In this document: one piece after another, positions 7,191-16,173 of the stretch | Layout of the letters: every line of letters begins with the position of its first letter | How positions within the stretch are numbered: position 1 is the stretch's first letter | Source: Novosphingobium aquimarinum | GTDB lineage: Bacteria; Pseudomonadota; Alphaproteobacteria; Sphingomonadales; Sphingomonadaceae | Assembly: GCF_009746585.1 (NCBI RefSeq) | Contig: NZ_WRPO01000010.1 | Location: forward strand, 1-64,000 | Direction of reading: 5' to 3' | Length of the DNA: 64,000 bases | Translations under genes and position numbers: made by a program | Notes under the pieces: generated by a model | Database searches by the model: none | Told to the model about the DNA's origin: nothing | The model's input: the letters and a program-made list of their open reading frames with translations, nothing else

Positions 7191-8420
7191 TCAGCGGCGC
7201 CAGCGGGCGATGAAGAAACCGTCGAGCCCGCCCGCGTGTGCCAACATGCCGGGGTCGGTCCGCAACCAGCCTTGCGGGCCGGGTTCGAGGCCTGCCGGAA
7301 GTTCGCTTGGGAGAATGGGAACGCCGTTCAGATCGACTCGCTCGGCCTGAGCTTCGCCTTCTTCGCTTTCCAGCGAGCAAACGGCGTAGACGAGCGTGCC
7401 GCCCGGAGCGAGCCAGTCCGTCGCCTTGGCGAGCAAGCTGCCTTGCAACTCGGCCAGTTCGCTAATCTGCGCTGAATGAATGCGATGCAGCACGTCCGGG
7501 TGACGACGGCAGGTCCCGGTGGCACTGCACGGGGCATCCAGCAGGATCGCATCGTATGAAGTCGCGGGCTGCCACTGCAGGGCATCGGCGACGATGACCT
7601 CTGCTCCCAGTCGGGTGCGTTCCAGGTTCTCGCGCAGTCGCTCGGTCCTACGCTTCGCGATGTCGAGCGCGGTCACGGTCCAGCCCGCCGCCGCGAGTTG
7701 CAGCGTCTTGCCGCCAGGAGCCGCGCAGAGATCGAGCACGCGCCGACCCCCGCCCGTACCCAGCAAGCGCACAGGCAGGCTTGCGGCGAGATCCTGCACC
7801 CACCACTCACCCTCGGCGAAGCCGGGAATGTCCTCGATCGCGGTGCCGCGCGGCAGCCGGACATGGCCGGGAGCCAGGGAGACACCTTCCAGCCGGGCCG
7901 CCCATTCCCGGGTGGCGGCAGGATCGCGCAGAGCCAGATCGAGCGGCGGCGGATCGGCAAGTCCGGCCGCGATCGCCGTCGAGCGCTCGGCCCACCGCCT
8001 CACGACCTCCTCGGGTAGGGTCGGCCGATCAGGCAGCGCCGGATTGGCCTTGGTGAGCGTTGAGAAAACGCCATGCGCCAGCCGCCGCGGTCCGCCCGCC
8101 AGCAGTTCGAGCCCCGTCGCCACGACCGCATGGGGGGGCGTCTGCAGACGCAAAACCTGTACTAGCATCATTTCAAGCACGGCGCGCGGCTTGGCATCGT
8201 CGGGCAGGCGTTGGCGGGTGGCGCTATCGATCAGGGCATCGAGATCGACTTTCCAGCGCAGCGTTTCCGAGACGATGGCGCGAGCCAAGGCACGGTCGGG
8301 ACTACCGGTAATACGGCGCAGTGCATTGCTTGCCGCCTGATCGAGAGTTTCGCCCCGGCGCAACACGGCATCGAGCATGGTGAGCGCCGCGCGGCGCGCG
8401 GGCAATCCGGGAATGTCCAT
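7191..8420 (-). CDS. rsmB: RsmB-family 16S rRNA cytosine-C5 methyltransferase
   Basis: The N-terminal 140 residues form a NusB-like RNA-binding domain (ARRAALTMLDAVLRRGETLDQ and later ALARAIVSETLRWK). The C-terminal half is an RNA m5C methyltransferase: SAM site VLDLCAAPGGKTLQLAA, the motif IV cysteine in DAPCSATGTCRRHPDV and the catalytic cysteine in VYAVCSLESEEGE. This two-domain layout is that of RsmB, which modifies C967 of 16S rRNA in E. coli. The 409-residue length is normal. The orthologue versus paralogue question within the Nol1/Nop2/Sun group is not settled by reading alone. Confidence 0.87.
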   Translation of the reverse strand: MDIPGLPARRAALTMLDAVLRRGETLDQAASNALRRITGSPDRALARAIVSETLRWKVDLDALIDSATRQRLPDDAKPRAVLEMMLVQVLRLQTPPHAVVATGLELLAGGPRRLAHGVFSTLTKANPALPDRPTLPEEVVRRWAERSTAIAAGLADPPPLDLALRDPAATREWAARLEGVSLAPGHVRLPRGTAIEDIPGFAEGEWWVQDLAASLPVRLLGTGGGRRVLDLCAAPGGKTLQLAAAGWTVTALDIAKRRTERLRENLERTRLGAEVIVADALQWQPATSYDAILLDAPCSATGTCRRHPDVLHRIHSAQISELAELQGSLLAKATDWLAPGGTLVYAVCSLESEEGEAQAERVDLNGVPILPSELPAGLEPGPQGWLRTDPGMLAHAGGLDGFFIARWRR

Positions 8421-8474
8421 CGGTTCGCCCTATCCGCGATTGCATCGGGCCGCCACCCGTCCCACATCCATCTC

Positions 8475-8645
8475 ATGACTCAGCGAGCAACAAGGCGCCC
8501 CGCCACTTTCGAGAAGCCTGCACACTGGAGCGACGAACCGGCGCCGCGCCCGGAAAAAGCGCCGGAAGACGAAGCCGATCCGGATGGCCTTTCCCCCACC
8601 CGCTACGGCGACTGGGTGAAAAAAGGCATAGCCATCGATTTTTGA
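8475..8645 (+). CDS. SDHAF4-like (DUF1674) succinate dehydrogenase assembly factor
   Basis: A 56-residue protein starting with MTQRATRRPATFEKPAHW and ending in the family hallmark SPTRYGDWVKKGIAIDF. This C-terminal TRYGDW...DF block is the conserved part of DUF1674, the bacterial counterpart of eukaryotic SDHAF4, which helps insert flavinylated SdhA into succinate dehydrogenase. The middle is charged and Pro/Glu-rich. It is divergent from rsmB, 54 bases away. The open frame extends upstream antisense to rsmB, but the ATG at 8475 is where family similarity begins. Confidence 0.8.
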   Translation: MTQRATRRPATFEKPAHWSDEPAPRPEKAPEDEADPDGLSPTRYGDWVKKGIAIDF

Positions 8646-8750
8646 GGTCGAGGCCTCAAGCTCTAGACTTCCAAGTGGTTAGATCCATTCAGCCCGAGCG
8701 GGTTGGGTGACGGGCGAGATGTGTCCGGGGCTCCTCAAGACATCCCAATC

Positions 8751-9248
8751 TCACGGCAAGATATCGATCGTCGCGCCATCGGGCACCACTTGCCAGAGCC
8801 ATGCGATCTCCTCGTTGGAGACGGCGATGCAACCATCGGTCCAGTCCCCCCGCATGCGCCCCGCCATGCCGGTCGGCTGTCCGTGAATCATGATCATACC
8901 CCCGGCACTTCGGCCGAAAGACGCGGCATAGGCCGTATCGGCGGCATTCGGATACGACACATGCAGGGACAGCGTATAGGCGCTTTGCGGATTGCCCCAG
9001 TCGATCTCGTAGCGGCCTTCGGGCGTGCGTTCGTCGCCCTGGAACCGCTTGGGACCGTCAGGCGCATCACCCAGCTGGATCCCCTCGATCACGCGCAGCG
9101 GCGTTCCGTCGGCGTAAGCCGTCAGCGTGCGCGCGCTCTTGTCGACCACGACATGATTGGCGAGCAGCGCGCCCGGCACTTCCTCCTGAGCCGCCGCGCC
9201 GCCCGCGCTGGCCAACAAAGCGAGCGGAGCGAGGCGGAGGAGGTGCAT
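8751..9248 (-). CDS. L,D-transpeptidase (YkuD domain), exported
   Basis: A signal peptide (MHLLRLAPLALLASAGGAAA) is followed by a YkuD catalytic domain. The His is in MIMIHGQPTG and the catalytic Cys in GDWTDGCIAVSN, the standard HG...S/T-x-GC pattern of enzymes that make 3-3 peptidoglycan cross-links or attach lipoproteins. The start at 9248 lies four bases past the purA stop, so it is probably the last gene of the serC-serA-hisZ-purA run or at least coupled to purA. At 165 residues it is a compact single-domain member. Confidence 0.85.
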   Translation of the reverse strand: MHLLRLAPLALLASAGGAAAQEEVPGALLANHVVVDKSARTLTAYADGTPLRVIEGIQLGDAPDGPKRFQGDERTPEGRYEIDWGNPQSAYTLSLHVSYPNAADTAYAASFGRSAGGMIMIHGQPTGMAGRMRGDWTDGCIAVSNEEIAWLWQVVPDGATIDILP

Positions 9249-9252
9249 CGAG

Positions 9253-10542
9253 TCAGTCCTGGAAGGGGTCGCGAACGAGGATCGTATCCTCGCGCTCCGG
9301 GCTCGTCGAGACCAGTGCGACGGGCGTCTCAATCAGTTCCTGCACGCGCTGGATATATTTGATCGCCTGCGCCGGCAGATCGGCCCAGGATCGTGCGCCG
9401 GCGGTGGTCTCCTGCCAGCCTTGCATTTCCTCGTAGATCGGCTCGACCGCGGCCTGATCGGCGGCGTGACTTGGGAAATAGTCGAGAACCTTCCCATTCA
9501 GCCGATAGCCGGTGCACACTTTGATCGTCTCGAACCCGTCGAGCACGTCGAGCTTGGTGAGCGCGATACCAGTGACGCCGGAGATCGCGCAGGACTGGCG
9601 CACCAGCACCGCGTCGAACCAGCCGCAGCGGCGCTTGCGTCCGGTGACCGTGCCGAATTCGTGCCCGCGCTCGCCGAGCCGCTGGCCGGTATCGTCCTCC
9701 AGCTCGGTCGGGAACGGACCCGAGCCGACCCGCGTCGTATAGGCCTTGACGATGCCCAGCACGAAGCCCGTGGCAGACGGTCCCAGCCCCGATCCGCTCG
9801 CCGCCGTGCCGCTGACGGTGTTCGAGCTGGTGACGAAGGGATAAGTGCCGTGATCGACGTCGAGCAGCACGCCCTGTGCGCCTTCGAACAGGATGCGCGC
9901 GCCGGCCTTGCGCACCTTCTTGAGGCGCTTCCAAACGGGCTGCGCATATTGCAGCACGAACGGCGCGATCTCGCGCAGCGCCTCGATCAAGCCCGCCCGG
10001 TCGATCGGCGGTTCACCGAAGCCGGCGCGCAGCGCATCGTGGTGCGCGCAAAGCCGATCGAGCTGGGGTTCCAGATGGTCGAGGTGAGCAAGATCGCAAA
10101 CGCGGATCGCGCGGCGCCCGACCTTGTCCTCGTAAGCGGGGCCGATGCCGCGCCCGGTCGTACCGATCTTGCCCGAGCCCGCGGCCCCCTCGCGCAGGCC
10201 ATCGAGCTCGCGGTGGACGGGCAGAATCAGCGGGCAGTTGTCGGCAATCGCGAAATTCTCGGTCGTGATCGAAACGCCCTGCCCTTCGAGCTTCTCGACT
10301 TCGGCTTTCAGCGCCCAGGGATCGAGCACCACGCCATTGCCGATGATCGACAGCGTGCCCGTCACGATGCCCGAAGGCAGCAGGCTCAGCTTATAGACCT
10401 GCTCGCCGACCACCAGGGTATGGCCCGCATTGTGACCGCCCTGGAACCGCACGACGGCATCGGCGCGGCTTGCCAGCCAGTCGACGATCTTGCCCTTGCC
10501 TTCATCGCCCCACTGGGCGCCGATCACGGTTACATTGGCCAA
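9253..10542 (-). CDS. purA: Adenylosuccinate synthetase
   Basis: PurA joins IMP and aspartate with GTP hydrolysis, the first step from IMP to AMP. The P-loop-like motif [11 protein letters not shown] begins at residue 8, followed by [11 protein letters not shown] with the catalytic His, [17 protein letters not shown], and a GTP-specificity region ending in [18 protein letters not shown]. The 429-residue length is exact for the family. It lies downstream of hisZ by 144 bases on the same strand. No purine-specific regulatory element was recognised in that gap. Confidence 0.97.
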   Translation of the reverse strand: MANVTVIGAQWGDEGKGKIVDWLASRADAVVRFQGGHNAGHTLVVGEQVYKLSLLPSGIVTGTLSIIGNGVVLDPWALKAEVEKLEGQGVSITTENFAIADNCPLILPVHRELDGLREGAAGSGKIGTTGRGIGPAYEDKVGRRAIRVCDLAHLDHLEPQLDRLCAHHDALRAGFGEPPIDRAGLIEALREIAPFVLQYAQPVWKRLKKVRKAGARILFEGAQGVLLDVDHGTYPFVTSSNTVSGTAASGSGLGPSATGFVLGIVKAYTTRVGSGPFPTELEDDTGQRLGERGHEFGTVTGRKRRCGWFDAVLVRQSCAISGVTGIALTKLDVLDGFETIKVCTGYRLNGKVLDYFPSHAADQAAVEPIYEEMQGWQETTAGARSWADLPAQAIKYIQRVQELIETPVALVSTSPEREDTILVRDPFQD

Positions 10543-10686
10543 GCCTAAGTTTCCTTCGAAATTCCGACCCGGCGCGCCCTAGGCGAAGCGACCGGCTGCG
10601 GCAACACCGTACGCGGAGCCAATCTCTGGCGGTGAAGGCGCGCGCAAAGGTCATCAAGCCGGCAAAGGGATCCGCCAGCGGGACGA

Positions 10687-11802
10687 TCAGGCGATTTCCA
10701 CGGCGTCCACGCCCTCTAGCCGATGCGAACAGCCCAGCGCGACCGCATCGTCGCTCTCGCCCAGGGCCGCGCGAGTCCGCCAGCCGATCGCGCGCAGCCT
10801 TTCGGCAACCGCTGCATCGTGGCCCAGCGGGAGGAAGAGGACCTTGTCCTCGCCGATCCGCGCCGCGAGCGCATCGATCAGCGGATCAGGATAGAGAGAG
10901 AAGCCAATTGCAGGCTCGTCGATGCCGAGGATGCGGTAGGTCCCGCCCCGGCCGAGCGCCCCGGCAACGCCTTGGGCATAGATAGTGAACCCGAACCAGG
11001 ACTGGTACTCGAACCCATGCCGCTCGGACGGGTCGAGCGTGATGCGGGCCTTGTTGCCAACCCGCTCCGCAATTTCGCGAAGACCGGCGATCCGGCTTGC
11101 CAGCGCGCCGCCGACATCGAAGGCAGCCAGCCGCTCGATCGCGGTTTCGAAGGGTCCCACCGAATACAGCAGCGGCAGGTAGTCCTTGCCGCCAGCCTCG
11201 ACCAAACCACCCGCATCCTTGGAATCGAGCTCGCGCCGCACCGCCTCGATTTGCGAGGCGCCGAGCGGCATGGCTTCCGCCGCCAGCGTATCCACAAGAT
11301 CGGGAAGCGTGAAATCGATCGAGATACCGGTGGCCCCGGCCGCCTGCAGCGCCTCGATGGCGACCGTGACGATTTCCGCAGCGGCCGCGACCGAATCGTT
11401 TCCGACCAGTTCCGCGCCCAATTGCAGGCGTTCGCGAACCGGATCGAGGCCATCGCCCTTGATCGTGACGACTTGACCCGCATAGCTCAGCCGCAGCGGC
11501 CTGGAGAGCCCGCCAAGCCCGGTCGCGGCGATCCGCGCGACTTGAGCCGTGATGTCCGATCGCAGCGCCAGGGTGCGCAGGCTCAGCGGATCGACGAAGC
11601 GGAACATGCGCTGCGGCTGGACGCCGGCCATGCGCGAGGCCATCGACCGCTCGAACTCGATCATCGGCGTTTCGACGCGTTCGTATCCGTGCCCGGATAG
11701 AACATCGAGCGCGGCGCGGCGCACGCGGCTTGCAGCGGCGGCGCTGCGCGGCAGCCTGTCTCCCAGTCCTTCGGGCAGAAGATCGCGATCGTTATCCGGC
11801 AT
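10687..11802 (-). CDS. hisZ: ATP phosphoribosyltransferase regulatory subunit
   Basis: HisZ is a catalytically dead histidyl-tRNA-synthetase paralogue that activates and regulates short-form HisG at the first step of histidine synthesis. The class II synthetase-like core is visible: YERVETPMIEFE, FRFVDPLSLRTLALRSDIT (motif 2 region), RLSYAGQVV, and a late GALGRGGTYRILG block. The anticodon-binding domain of true HisRS is missing, consistent with HisZ. The ATG at 11802 (MPDNDRDLLPEGL) is preferred over an in-frame codon further upstream, since synthetase similarity begins at LPEGLGDRLP. No hisG is visible in this window, so the subunits are encoded apart. Confidence 0.87.
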   Translation of the reverse strand: MPDNDRDLLPEGLGDRLPRSAAAASRVRRAALDVLSGHGYERVETPMIEFERSMASRMAGVQPQRMFRFVDPLSLRTLALRSDITAQVARIAATGLGGLSRPLRLSYAGQVVTIKGDGLDPVRERLQLGAELVGNDSVAAAAEIVTVAIEALQAAGATGISIDFTLPDLVDTLAAEAMPLGASQIEAVRRELDSKDAGGLVEAGGKDYLPLLYSVGPFETAIERLAAFDVGGALASRIAGLREIAERVGNKARITLDPSERHGFEYQSWFGFTIYAQGVAGALGRGGTYRILGIDEPAIGFSLYPDPLIDALAARIGEDKVLFLPLGHDAAVAERLRAIGWRTRAALGESDDAVALGCSHRLEGVDAVEIA

Positions 11803-11825
11803 GGCGGTGGGGCCTTTAGCGGCTA

Positions 11826-11854
11826 GCCGGGCCGGAGTCGAACCCCGGCCCGGC
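11826..11854 (-). terminator. GC-rich hairpin after serA
   Basis: Perfect 10-bp inverted repeat (gccgggccgg at 11826-11835, ccggcccggc at 11845-11854) with a nine-base loop, between the end of serA and the start of hisZ. It lacks a T-run on the minus strand, so it may slow or attenuate transcription into hisZ rather than stop it. Confidence 0.45.
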
Positions 11855-11871
11855 AAAGGAAGGCAGCGTGA

Positions 11872-13455
11872 TCAGAACGCGAGTGGCTTGACCAGCTTCA
11901 CCCCAGGCAGATCGCAGGCCTGCTTGACAAGTTCCTGCGAAATCGAGCCGTCGATCGACAGCAGCAGGATAGCTTCGCCACCAGCGACACGGCGGCCGAG
12001 ATGGAAGGTGCCGATGTTGATGCCGTTCTCGCCCAGCAGCGACCCGATGGAGCCGATGAAGCCAGGCGCGTCCTCGTTGACGATATAGAGCATATCGCCT
12101 TCAAGTTCGGCTTCGATGCCGATGCCGAAGATCTCGACGAGGCGCGGGTTGTCAGCCCCGAACAGGGTGCCGGCGACAGAGCGATCACCCTGGCTGGTCG
12201 CAACGGTCACCCGGACCAGCGTCTGATAGACGCCCTCGCGATCGTGGCGCACTTCGCGCACGTCGATGCCGCGCTCCTTGGCGAGATACGGCGCGTTCAC
12301 CATGTTCACGGCCTGCGAGTAGTGCTTCATCATCCCGGCGAGCACAGCAGCCGTGATCGGCTTCTGATTGAGCTGCGCGGCATCGCCCTCCACCTCGATC
12401 GAGATCTTGTCGAGGTTGCCATGCGCGAGCTGCCCAACGAGGCTGCCGAGCTTCTCGGCGAGCGACATGTACGGGCGCAGTTTCGGCGCTTCCTCGGCGG
12501 ACAGCGAAGGCACATTGAGCGCATTGGTGATGCCACCATTGACGAGATAGTCGGCAATCTGCTCGGCGACCTGCAGCGCGACGTTGACTTGCGCCTCGCT
12601 GGTCGAAGCGCCGAGGTGCGGCGTGCAGATGAAGTTCTTCGTGCCGAACAGCGGCGAATCCTTCGCCGGTTCGTTCGCGAACACGTCGAGGGCCGCCCCG
12701 GCGATGTGGCCGGATTCAAGCCCTTCCTTGAGCGCGGCCTCATCGATCAAACCGCCGCGCGCGCAATTGACAATGCGCACGCCCTTCTTGGTTTTCGCCA
12801 GATTTTCGGCCGAGAGGATGTTGCGCGTCTGGTCGGTCAGCGGCGTGTGCAGCGTGATGAAGTCGGCCTTCGCCAGCAGCGTGTCGAGATCCGCCTTTTC
12901 AACGCCCAGTTCCACGGCCCGCTCAGGGGTGAGGAACGGATCGAAGGCGACGACCTTCATCCGCAGCCCCAGCGCCCGGCTCGCAACGATCGAGCCGATG
13001 TTGCCCGCGCCAATCAGGCCGAGCGTCTTGCCGGTCAGTTCGACGCCCATGAAGGCGTTCTTGGGCCATTTGCCATCCTGCGTCTGCTCGTTGGCATCCG
13101 GGATCTGGCGGGCGACGGCGAACATCAGCGCGATGGCGTGTTCGGCCGTGGTGATCGAGTTGCCGAACGGCGTGTTCATTACCACTACGCCTTGCGACGA
13201 GGCCGCGGGAATATCGACGTTGTCGACGCCGATGCCTGCGCGGCCGATCACCTTGAGGTTCTTGGCGGCGGCGAGCACTTCGGCCGTGACCTTGGTCGAG
13301 GAGCGGATCGCGAGGCCGTCGTAATCGCCAATGCGTGCGATCAGCTGCTCGGGCGTCTCGCCGGTGATGACGTCGACGTCGCAGCCGCCTTCCTTGAGGA
13401 TACGTTCGGCGTTGGGGTCCATCTTGTCGGAGATGAGGACGCGGGGTTTGGTCAT
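11872..13455 (-). CDS. serA: D-3-phosphoglycerate dehydrogenase (long, ACT-containing form)
   Basis: SerA oxidises 3-phosphoglycerate to 3-phosphohydroxypyruvate, opening serine synthesis. The NAD-binding fold shows [18 protein letters not shown], and the 2-hydroxyacid dehydrogenase signatures HTPLTDQTRNIL, NCARGGLIDEAAL and TPHLGASTSEAQ contain the catalytic Arg, Glu and His regions. Residues about 330-450 form the intervening domain, and the last 75 residues an ACT domain (LYIVNEDAPGFIGSIGSLL). At 527 residues it is the long form. The ATG at 13455 (MTKPRVLISDKMDPN) is favoured, since the longer frame upstream is the inverted repeat. It lies just after serC. Confidence 0.95.
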   Translation of the reverse strand: MTKPRVLISDKMDPNAERILKEGGCDVDVITGETPEQLIARIGDYDGLAIRSSTKVTAEVLAAAKNLKVIGRAGIGVDNVDIPAASSQGVVVMNTPFGNSITTAEHAIALMFAVARQIPDANEQTQDGKWPKNAFMGVELTGKTLGLIGAGNIGSIVASRALGLRMKVVAFDPFLTPERAVELGVEKADLDTLLAKADFITLHTPLTDQTRNILSAENLAKTKKGVRIVNCARGGLIDEAALKEGLESGHIAGAALDVFANEPAKDSPLFGTKNFICTPHLGASTSEAQVNVALQVAEQIADYLVNGGITNALNVPSLSAEEAPKLRPYMSLAEKLGSLVGQLAHGNLDKISIEVEGDAAQLNQKPITAAVLAGMMKHYSQAVNMVNAPYLAKERGIDVREVRHDREGVYQTLVRVTVATSQGDRSVAGTLFGADNPRLVEIFGIGIEAELEGDMLYIVNEDAPGFIGSIGSLLGENGINIGTFHLGRRVAGGEAILLLSIDGSISQELVKQACDLPGVKLVKPLAF

Positions 13456-13467
13456 ATCGGGTACTCC

Positions 13468-13550
13468 GTCACCCCGGACTTGATCCGGGGTCCCGCTTGG
13501 ATCGCGGGCGGTGAAGAGATAGCGGGACCCCGGATCAAGTCCGGGGTGAC
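13468..13550. repeat. Long palindromic intergenic repeat between serC and serA
   Basis: The 30-base arms at 13468-13497 and 13521-13550 are exact inverted copies, separated by 23 bases. Each arm also contains the smaller dyad ccccgga...tccgggg. This matches the dispersed palindromic repeats common in sphingomonad genomes, whose outer tips read GTCA...TGAC. It sits in the short gap within the serC-serA transcript, where it would fold into a strong RNA stem. Confidence 0.85.
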
Positions 13551-13563
13551 GCAATTCGTTGAG

Positions 13564-14694
13564 TCAGGCCGCTTTCGCGGTGGCGTAGGCCCAGTCGAGC
13601 CAGGGGCCGAGGTCGACGATGTCCTGCGTCTCGACCGTGGCGCCGCACCAGATGCGCAAGCCCGGGGGCGCGTCGCGATAGCCGGCGACGTCGTAAGCCG
13701 CGCCTTCATCTTCAAGCAGCTTCGCGAACTTTTTGATGAAGTCGGCATCCGCGCCCTCGACGGTCAGGCAGACGGACGTCTTCGAACGGCTTGCCGGATC
13801 GGTGGCGAGGTGGCCGAGCCAGTCCCGCTCCGCCACGATCGTGTCGAGCGCGGCGGCGTTCGCATCCGAGCGCGCCTTGAGCCCCTGAAGACCACCCAGC
13901 CCTTTCGCCCATTCTAGCGCAAAGATCGCATCCTCGACGGCGAGCATCGAGGGCGTGTTGATCGTCTCGCCCTTGAACACGCCTTCGGTCAGCTTGCCGC
14001 CCTTGGTGAGGCGGAAGACCTTGGGCAACGGCCATGCCGGGGTGTAGCTTTCCAGCCGTTCGACCGCGCGGGGACCGAGGATCAGCACGCCATGGCCGCC
14101 CTCGCCGCCCAGCACTTTCTGCCAGGAAAACGTCGCGACATCGATCTTCGACCAATCGATGTCGTAGGCGAACACGCCGCTGGTGGCATCGGCGAAGGAC
14201 AGGCCCTCGCGGTCCGCCGGGATCCAGTCGGCGTTGGGAACGCGGACGCCCGAGGTAGTGCCGTTCCAGGTGAAGAGCACGTCGGTGCTCCAGTCGACCT
14301 GCGACAAATCGGGAAGCTCGCCATAGTCGGCGCGGATCACGGTAGGATCGATCTTGAGCTGCTTGACCGCGTCGGTCACCCAGCCCTCGCCGAAGCTTTC
14401 CCAAGCCAGCGTCGTCACGCCGCGCGCCCCAAGCATGGTCCACATCGCCATTTCGAAAGCGCCGGTATCCGAGCCCGGAACGATGCCGATCCGGTGCGTC
14501 TCGGGAAGCTCGAGCACCTCGCGCATCAGATCGATGCAGTAGGCAAGCCGGGACTTGCCGATCTTTGCGCGGTGCGAGCGACCCAGCGATTGCGTGGCCA
14601 GCTTTTCGGGGGAATATCCCGGCGGCTTGGCGCAGGGACCGGAAGAAAAATAAGGACGCGCGGGATTGCGCGCCGGCTTCGTAATATCAGTCAT
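13564..14694 (-). CDS. serC: Phosphoserine aminotransferase
   Basis: SerC converts 3-phosphohydroxypyruvate and glutamate to phosphoserine, step two of serine synthesis, and also acts in pyridoxal phosphate synthesis. It resembles the alphaproteobacterial type: [15 protein letters not shown] at the N-terminus, [31 protein letters not shown], and the PLP-lysine region [19 protein letters not shown]. The 376-residue length is usual for this subgroup, which is longer than the enterobacterial enzyme. GGAGAG lies six bases before the ATG. It heads an operon with serA 108 bases downstream, and a serC-type leader precedes it. Confidence 0.95.
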   Translation of the reverse strand: MTDITKPARNPARPYFSSGPCAKPPGYSPEKLATQSLGRSHRAKIGKSRLAYCIDLMREVLELPETHRIGIVPGSDTGAFEMAMWTMLGARGVTTLAWESFGEGWVTDAVKQLKIDPTVIRADYGELPDLSQVDWSTDVLFTWNGTTSGVRVPNADWIPADREGLSFADATSGVFAYDIDWSKIDVATFSWQKVLGGEGGHGVLILGPRAVERLESYTPAWPLPKVFRLTKGGKLTEGVFKGETINTPSMLAVEDAIFALEWAKGLGGLQGLKARSDANAAALDTIVAERDWLGHLATDPASRSKTSVCLTVEGADADFIKKFAKLLEDEGAAYDVAGYRDAPPGLRIWCGATVETQDIVDLGPWLDWAYATAKAA

Positions 14695-14752
14695 TTAAGA
14701 CTCTCCTCGCAGAGAGCTCGCGCGGCGTTGGGACCGCGTGGCCCGTCGCCGC
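14695..14752 (-). promoter_or_regulatory. serC-leader-like RNA
   Basis: Directly ahead of serC the minus strand can fold into two hairpins. The first pairs GCGGCG (14752-14747) with CGCCGC (14727-14722) and has an inner GGGCC/GGTCCC stem. The second pairs CTCTC (14716-14712) with GAGAG (14705-14701), which contains the ribosome site. The alphaproteobacterial serC leader family is described as having its last stem overlap the serC ribosome site, and this layout fits. A covariance-model search was not possible. Confidence 0.55.
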
Positions 14753-14779
14753 ACTTAGGTTCGTCCCACGAGATGTCAA
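14752..14779 (-). promoter_or_regulatory. Candidate serC promoter
   Basis: On the minus strand a perfect TTGACA (14779-14774) is followed after 16 bases by TAAGTG (14757-14752). The start of transcription would fall at about 14745, just inside or at the edge of the putative leader hairpin. The -35 is strong and the -10 weak, and the call is by inspection only. Confidence 0.4.
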
Positions 14780-15038
14780 TCAAAGTCTTGGGCAAAGTCT
14801 TGGCCGAACCGGCCGCGCGGCGACCTGCGCGCGCCCCTCCATCCTCCCCCGCGAACCCGTCATGCTGGAAGTGGCAAAAGTATGTTCAGCGGCGAACCAG
14901 AAGGCAGCACTTTTGTGTCACGACACCGCCCCAACTATCTGAGAAGGGACCCGGAAATCCGCAAAGTCCCATAGTCCGAAAGACATTCTCGGCACGCATT
15001 GAAAGGTAACGTTAACTATCCGATGACAGGCTAACGCC

Positions 15039-15707
15039 ATGCGCAAGTGCCTCATCCTACTCCCGCTTCTGGCAGCGCTGAGCGGTTGCCTCGACATTCC
15101 CAAGGTGTCGGGCGGCAGCAAGCGCGACAGCGTTCGGCAGTCGACTCGCGTCACCTCACCGCGGCCCGAGACACGGCAGTGCCTGGCCGAGCTCGGAATG
15201 ACCCGCGCGAATTTCACCCCCCTGCCCGATCGCTATACCGGCGGGGGTTGTTCGATTCTCGGATCGGTCCAGCTGGCCAGCCTGCAAGGCGATGCCGCGC
15301 AATTCACTTTGTCTAACCTGGGGCCCGTCACGTGTCCCGCTGCGAGCGCCTTCGCGGGCTGGGCCCGCTTCGGCGTCGACCGCGCTGCCCGGCAAATTCT
15401 GGGTAGCCCCTTGGCTCGGATCGAAACGATGGGCAGCTATAGCTGCCGCACCGTCGCCGGCACGAGCCGGCTTTCCGGCCATGCCAAAGCCAACGCCATC
15501 GACGTGGCCGCTTTCGTGCTGGCCGATGGTCGCCGGATCAGCGTCCTCGACGATTGGTCCAACGGCACGAGCGACGAGCGGCGTTTCCTGCGGATCGTCC
15601 ACCGCAGCGCCTGCAAGCGCTTCGGCACCACGCTGGGCCCGGAATACAACGCCGCCCACCGCAACCATTTCCACCTCGAAGCGGACGCTGCGGACTTCTG
15701 TCGTTGA
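15039..15707 (+). CDS. Extensin-like C-terminal domain lipoprotein
   Basis: A lipobox (LAALSGC) after a short hydrophobic stretch marks an envelope lipoprotein. From about residue 45 the protein matches the extensin-like domain (DUF/ExtC) found across alphaproteobacteria. Conserved blocks are CPAASAFAGWARFGVDRAAR, the SGHAKANAIDVAAF motif with His and Asp, and the C-terminal NAAHRNHFHLE. Those His/Asp motifs resemble zinc ligands of LAS-type metallopeptidases (VanY/D,D-carboxypeptidase fold), so a murein peptidase role is plausible though untested. Six or more cysteines suggest disulfides in the periplasm. Confidence 0.78.
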   Translation: MRKCLILLPLLAALSGCLDIPKVSGGSKRDSVRQSTRVTSPRPETRQCLAELGMTRANFTPLPDRYTGGGCSILGSVQLASLQGDAAQFTLSNLGPVTCPAASAFAGWARFGVDRAARQILGSPLARIETMGSYSCRTVAGTSRLSGHAKANAIDVAAFVLADGRRISVLDDWSNGTSDERRFLRIVHRSACKRFGTTLGPEYNAAHRNHFHLEADAADFCR

Positions 15708-15841
15708 CGCATACCGTGGTGTCTGCGGGAGCTCGTCTAAGCCCTGCCCGCCCATCAACCATAACGGTTCAGGCCCGGTGCAGCGGCTTGCGGACACGCT
15801 GTCGACGATCACCGGAACGTGCCTTTGCGGGAGACCCTCTC

Positions 15842-16150
15842 ATGCGAATGATCGCCGCCCTCGTCGCTGCCGCCATAGTGGCGTTACCGTTGCCTGCCGC
15901 CGCACAGGTCCTCAACGAAGTGCGCGCGATCAACAACTATATCGCGATCGCGAACGGGCGCCGGCAATTGCAGGACCTGACCCAGATCGAACAGCGCGAA
16001 GTGCGCGAAGTCGACCGTCTGCTGAGAGGGGAATCGCGCAGTTCTTCGACGTCACGCGAGGCCTGCATAGAGGAAGAGATCGCGCGCGAAGGCGGCTCGG
16101 TAACGTACCTGCAGTCGCGCATCATCGATTTGCGGTGCAGCCAGCGCTGA
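15842..16150 (+). CDS. Small exported protein of unknown function
   Basis: A 102-residue protein with a clear signal peptide (MRMIAALVAAAIVALPLPAAAQ). The mature part is mostly helical and charged (NEVRAINNYIAIANGRRQL, then EREVREVDRLL-like heptads) and ends with two cysteines (REACIEEEIA and DLRCSQR) that could pair. No known domain was recognised. The start at 15842 is chosen because the signal peptide begins there. It is convergent with the Anbu gene, 23 bases apart. Confidence 0.6.
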   Translation: MRMIAALVAAAIVALPLPAAAQVLNEVRAINNYIAIANGRRQLQDLTQIEQREVREVDRLLRGESRSSSTSREACIEEEIAREGGSVTYLQSRIIDLRCSQR

Positions 16151-16173
16151 TTGCAGGCCGTCGACAGCGCGAA

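Noticed and set aside
11826-11854. A tRNA-like arm (GGTTCGA between GC stems) after serA
   Set aside because: Only one arm is present; there is no acceptor, anticodon or D arm. It is a simple inverted repeat.
12001-13917. A 638-codon plus-strand open frame
   Set aside because: Antisense to serA and part of serC; no domain resemblance and Arg/Gly/Ala-rich composition typical of reverse frames.
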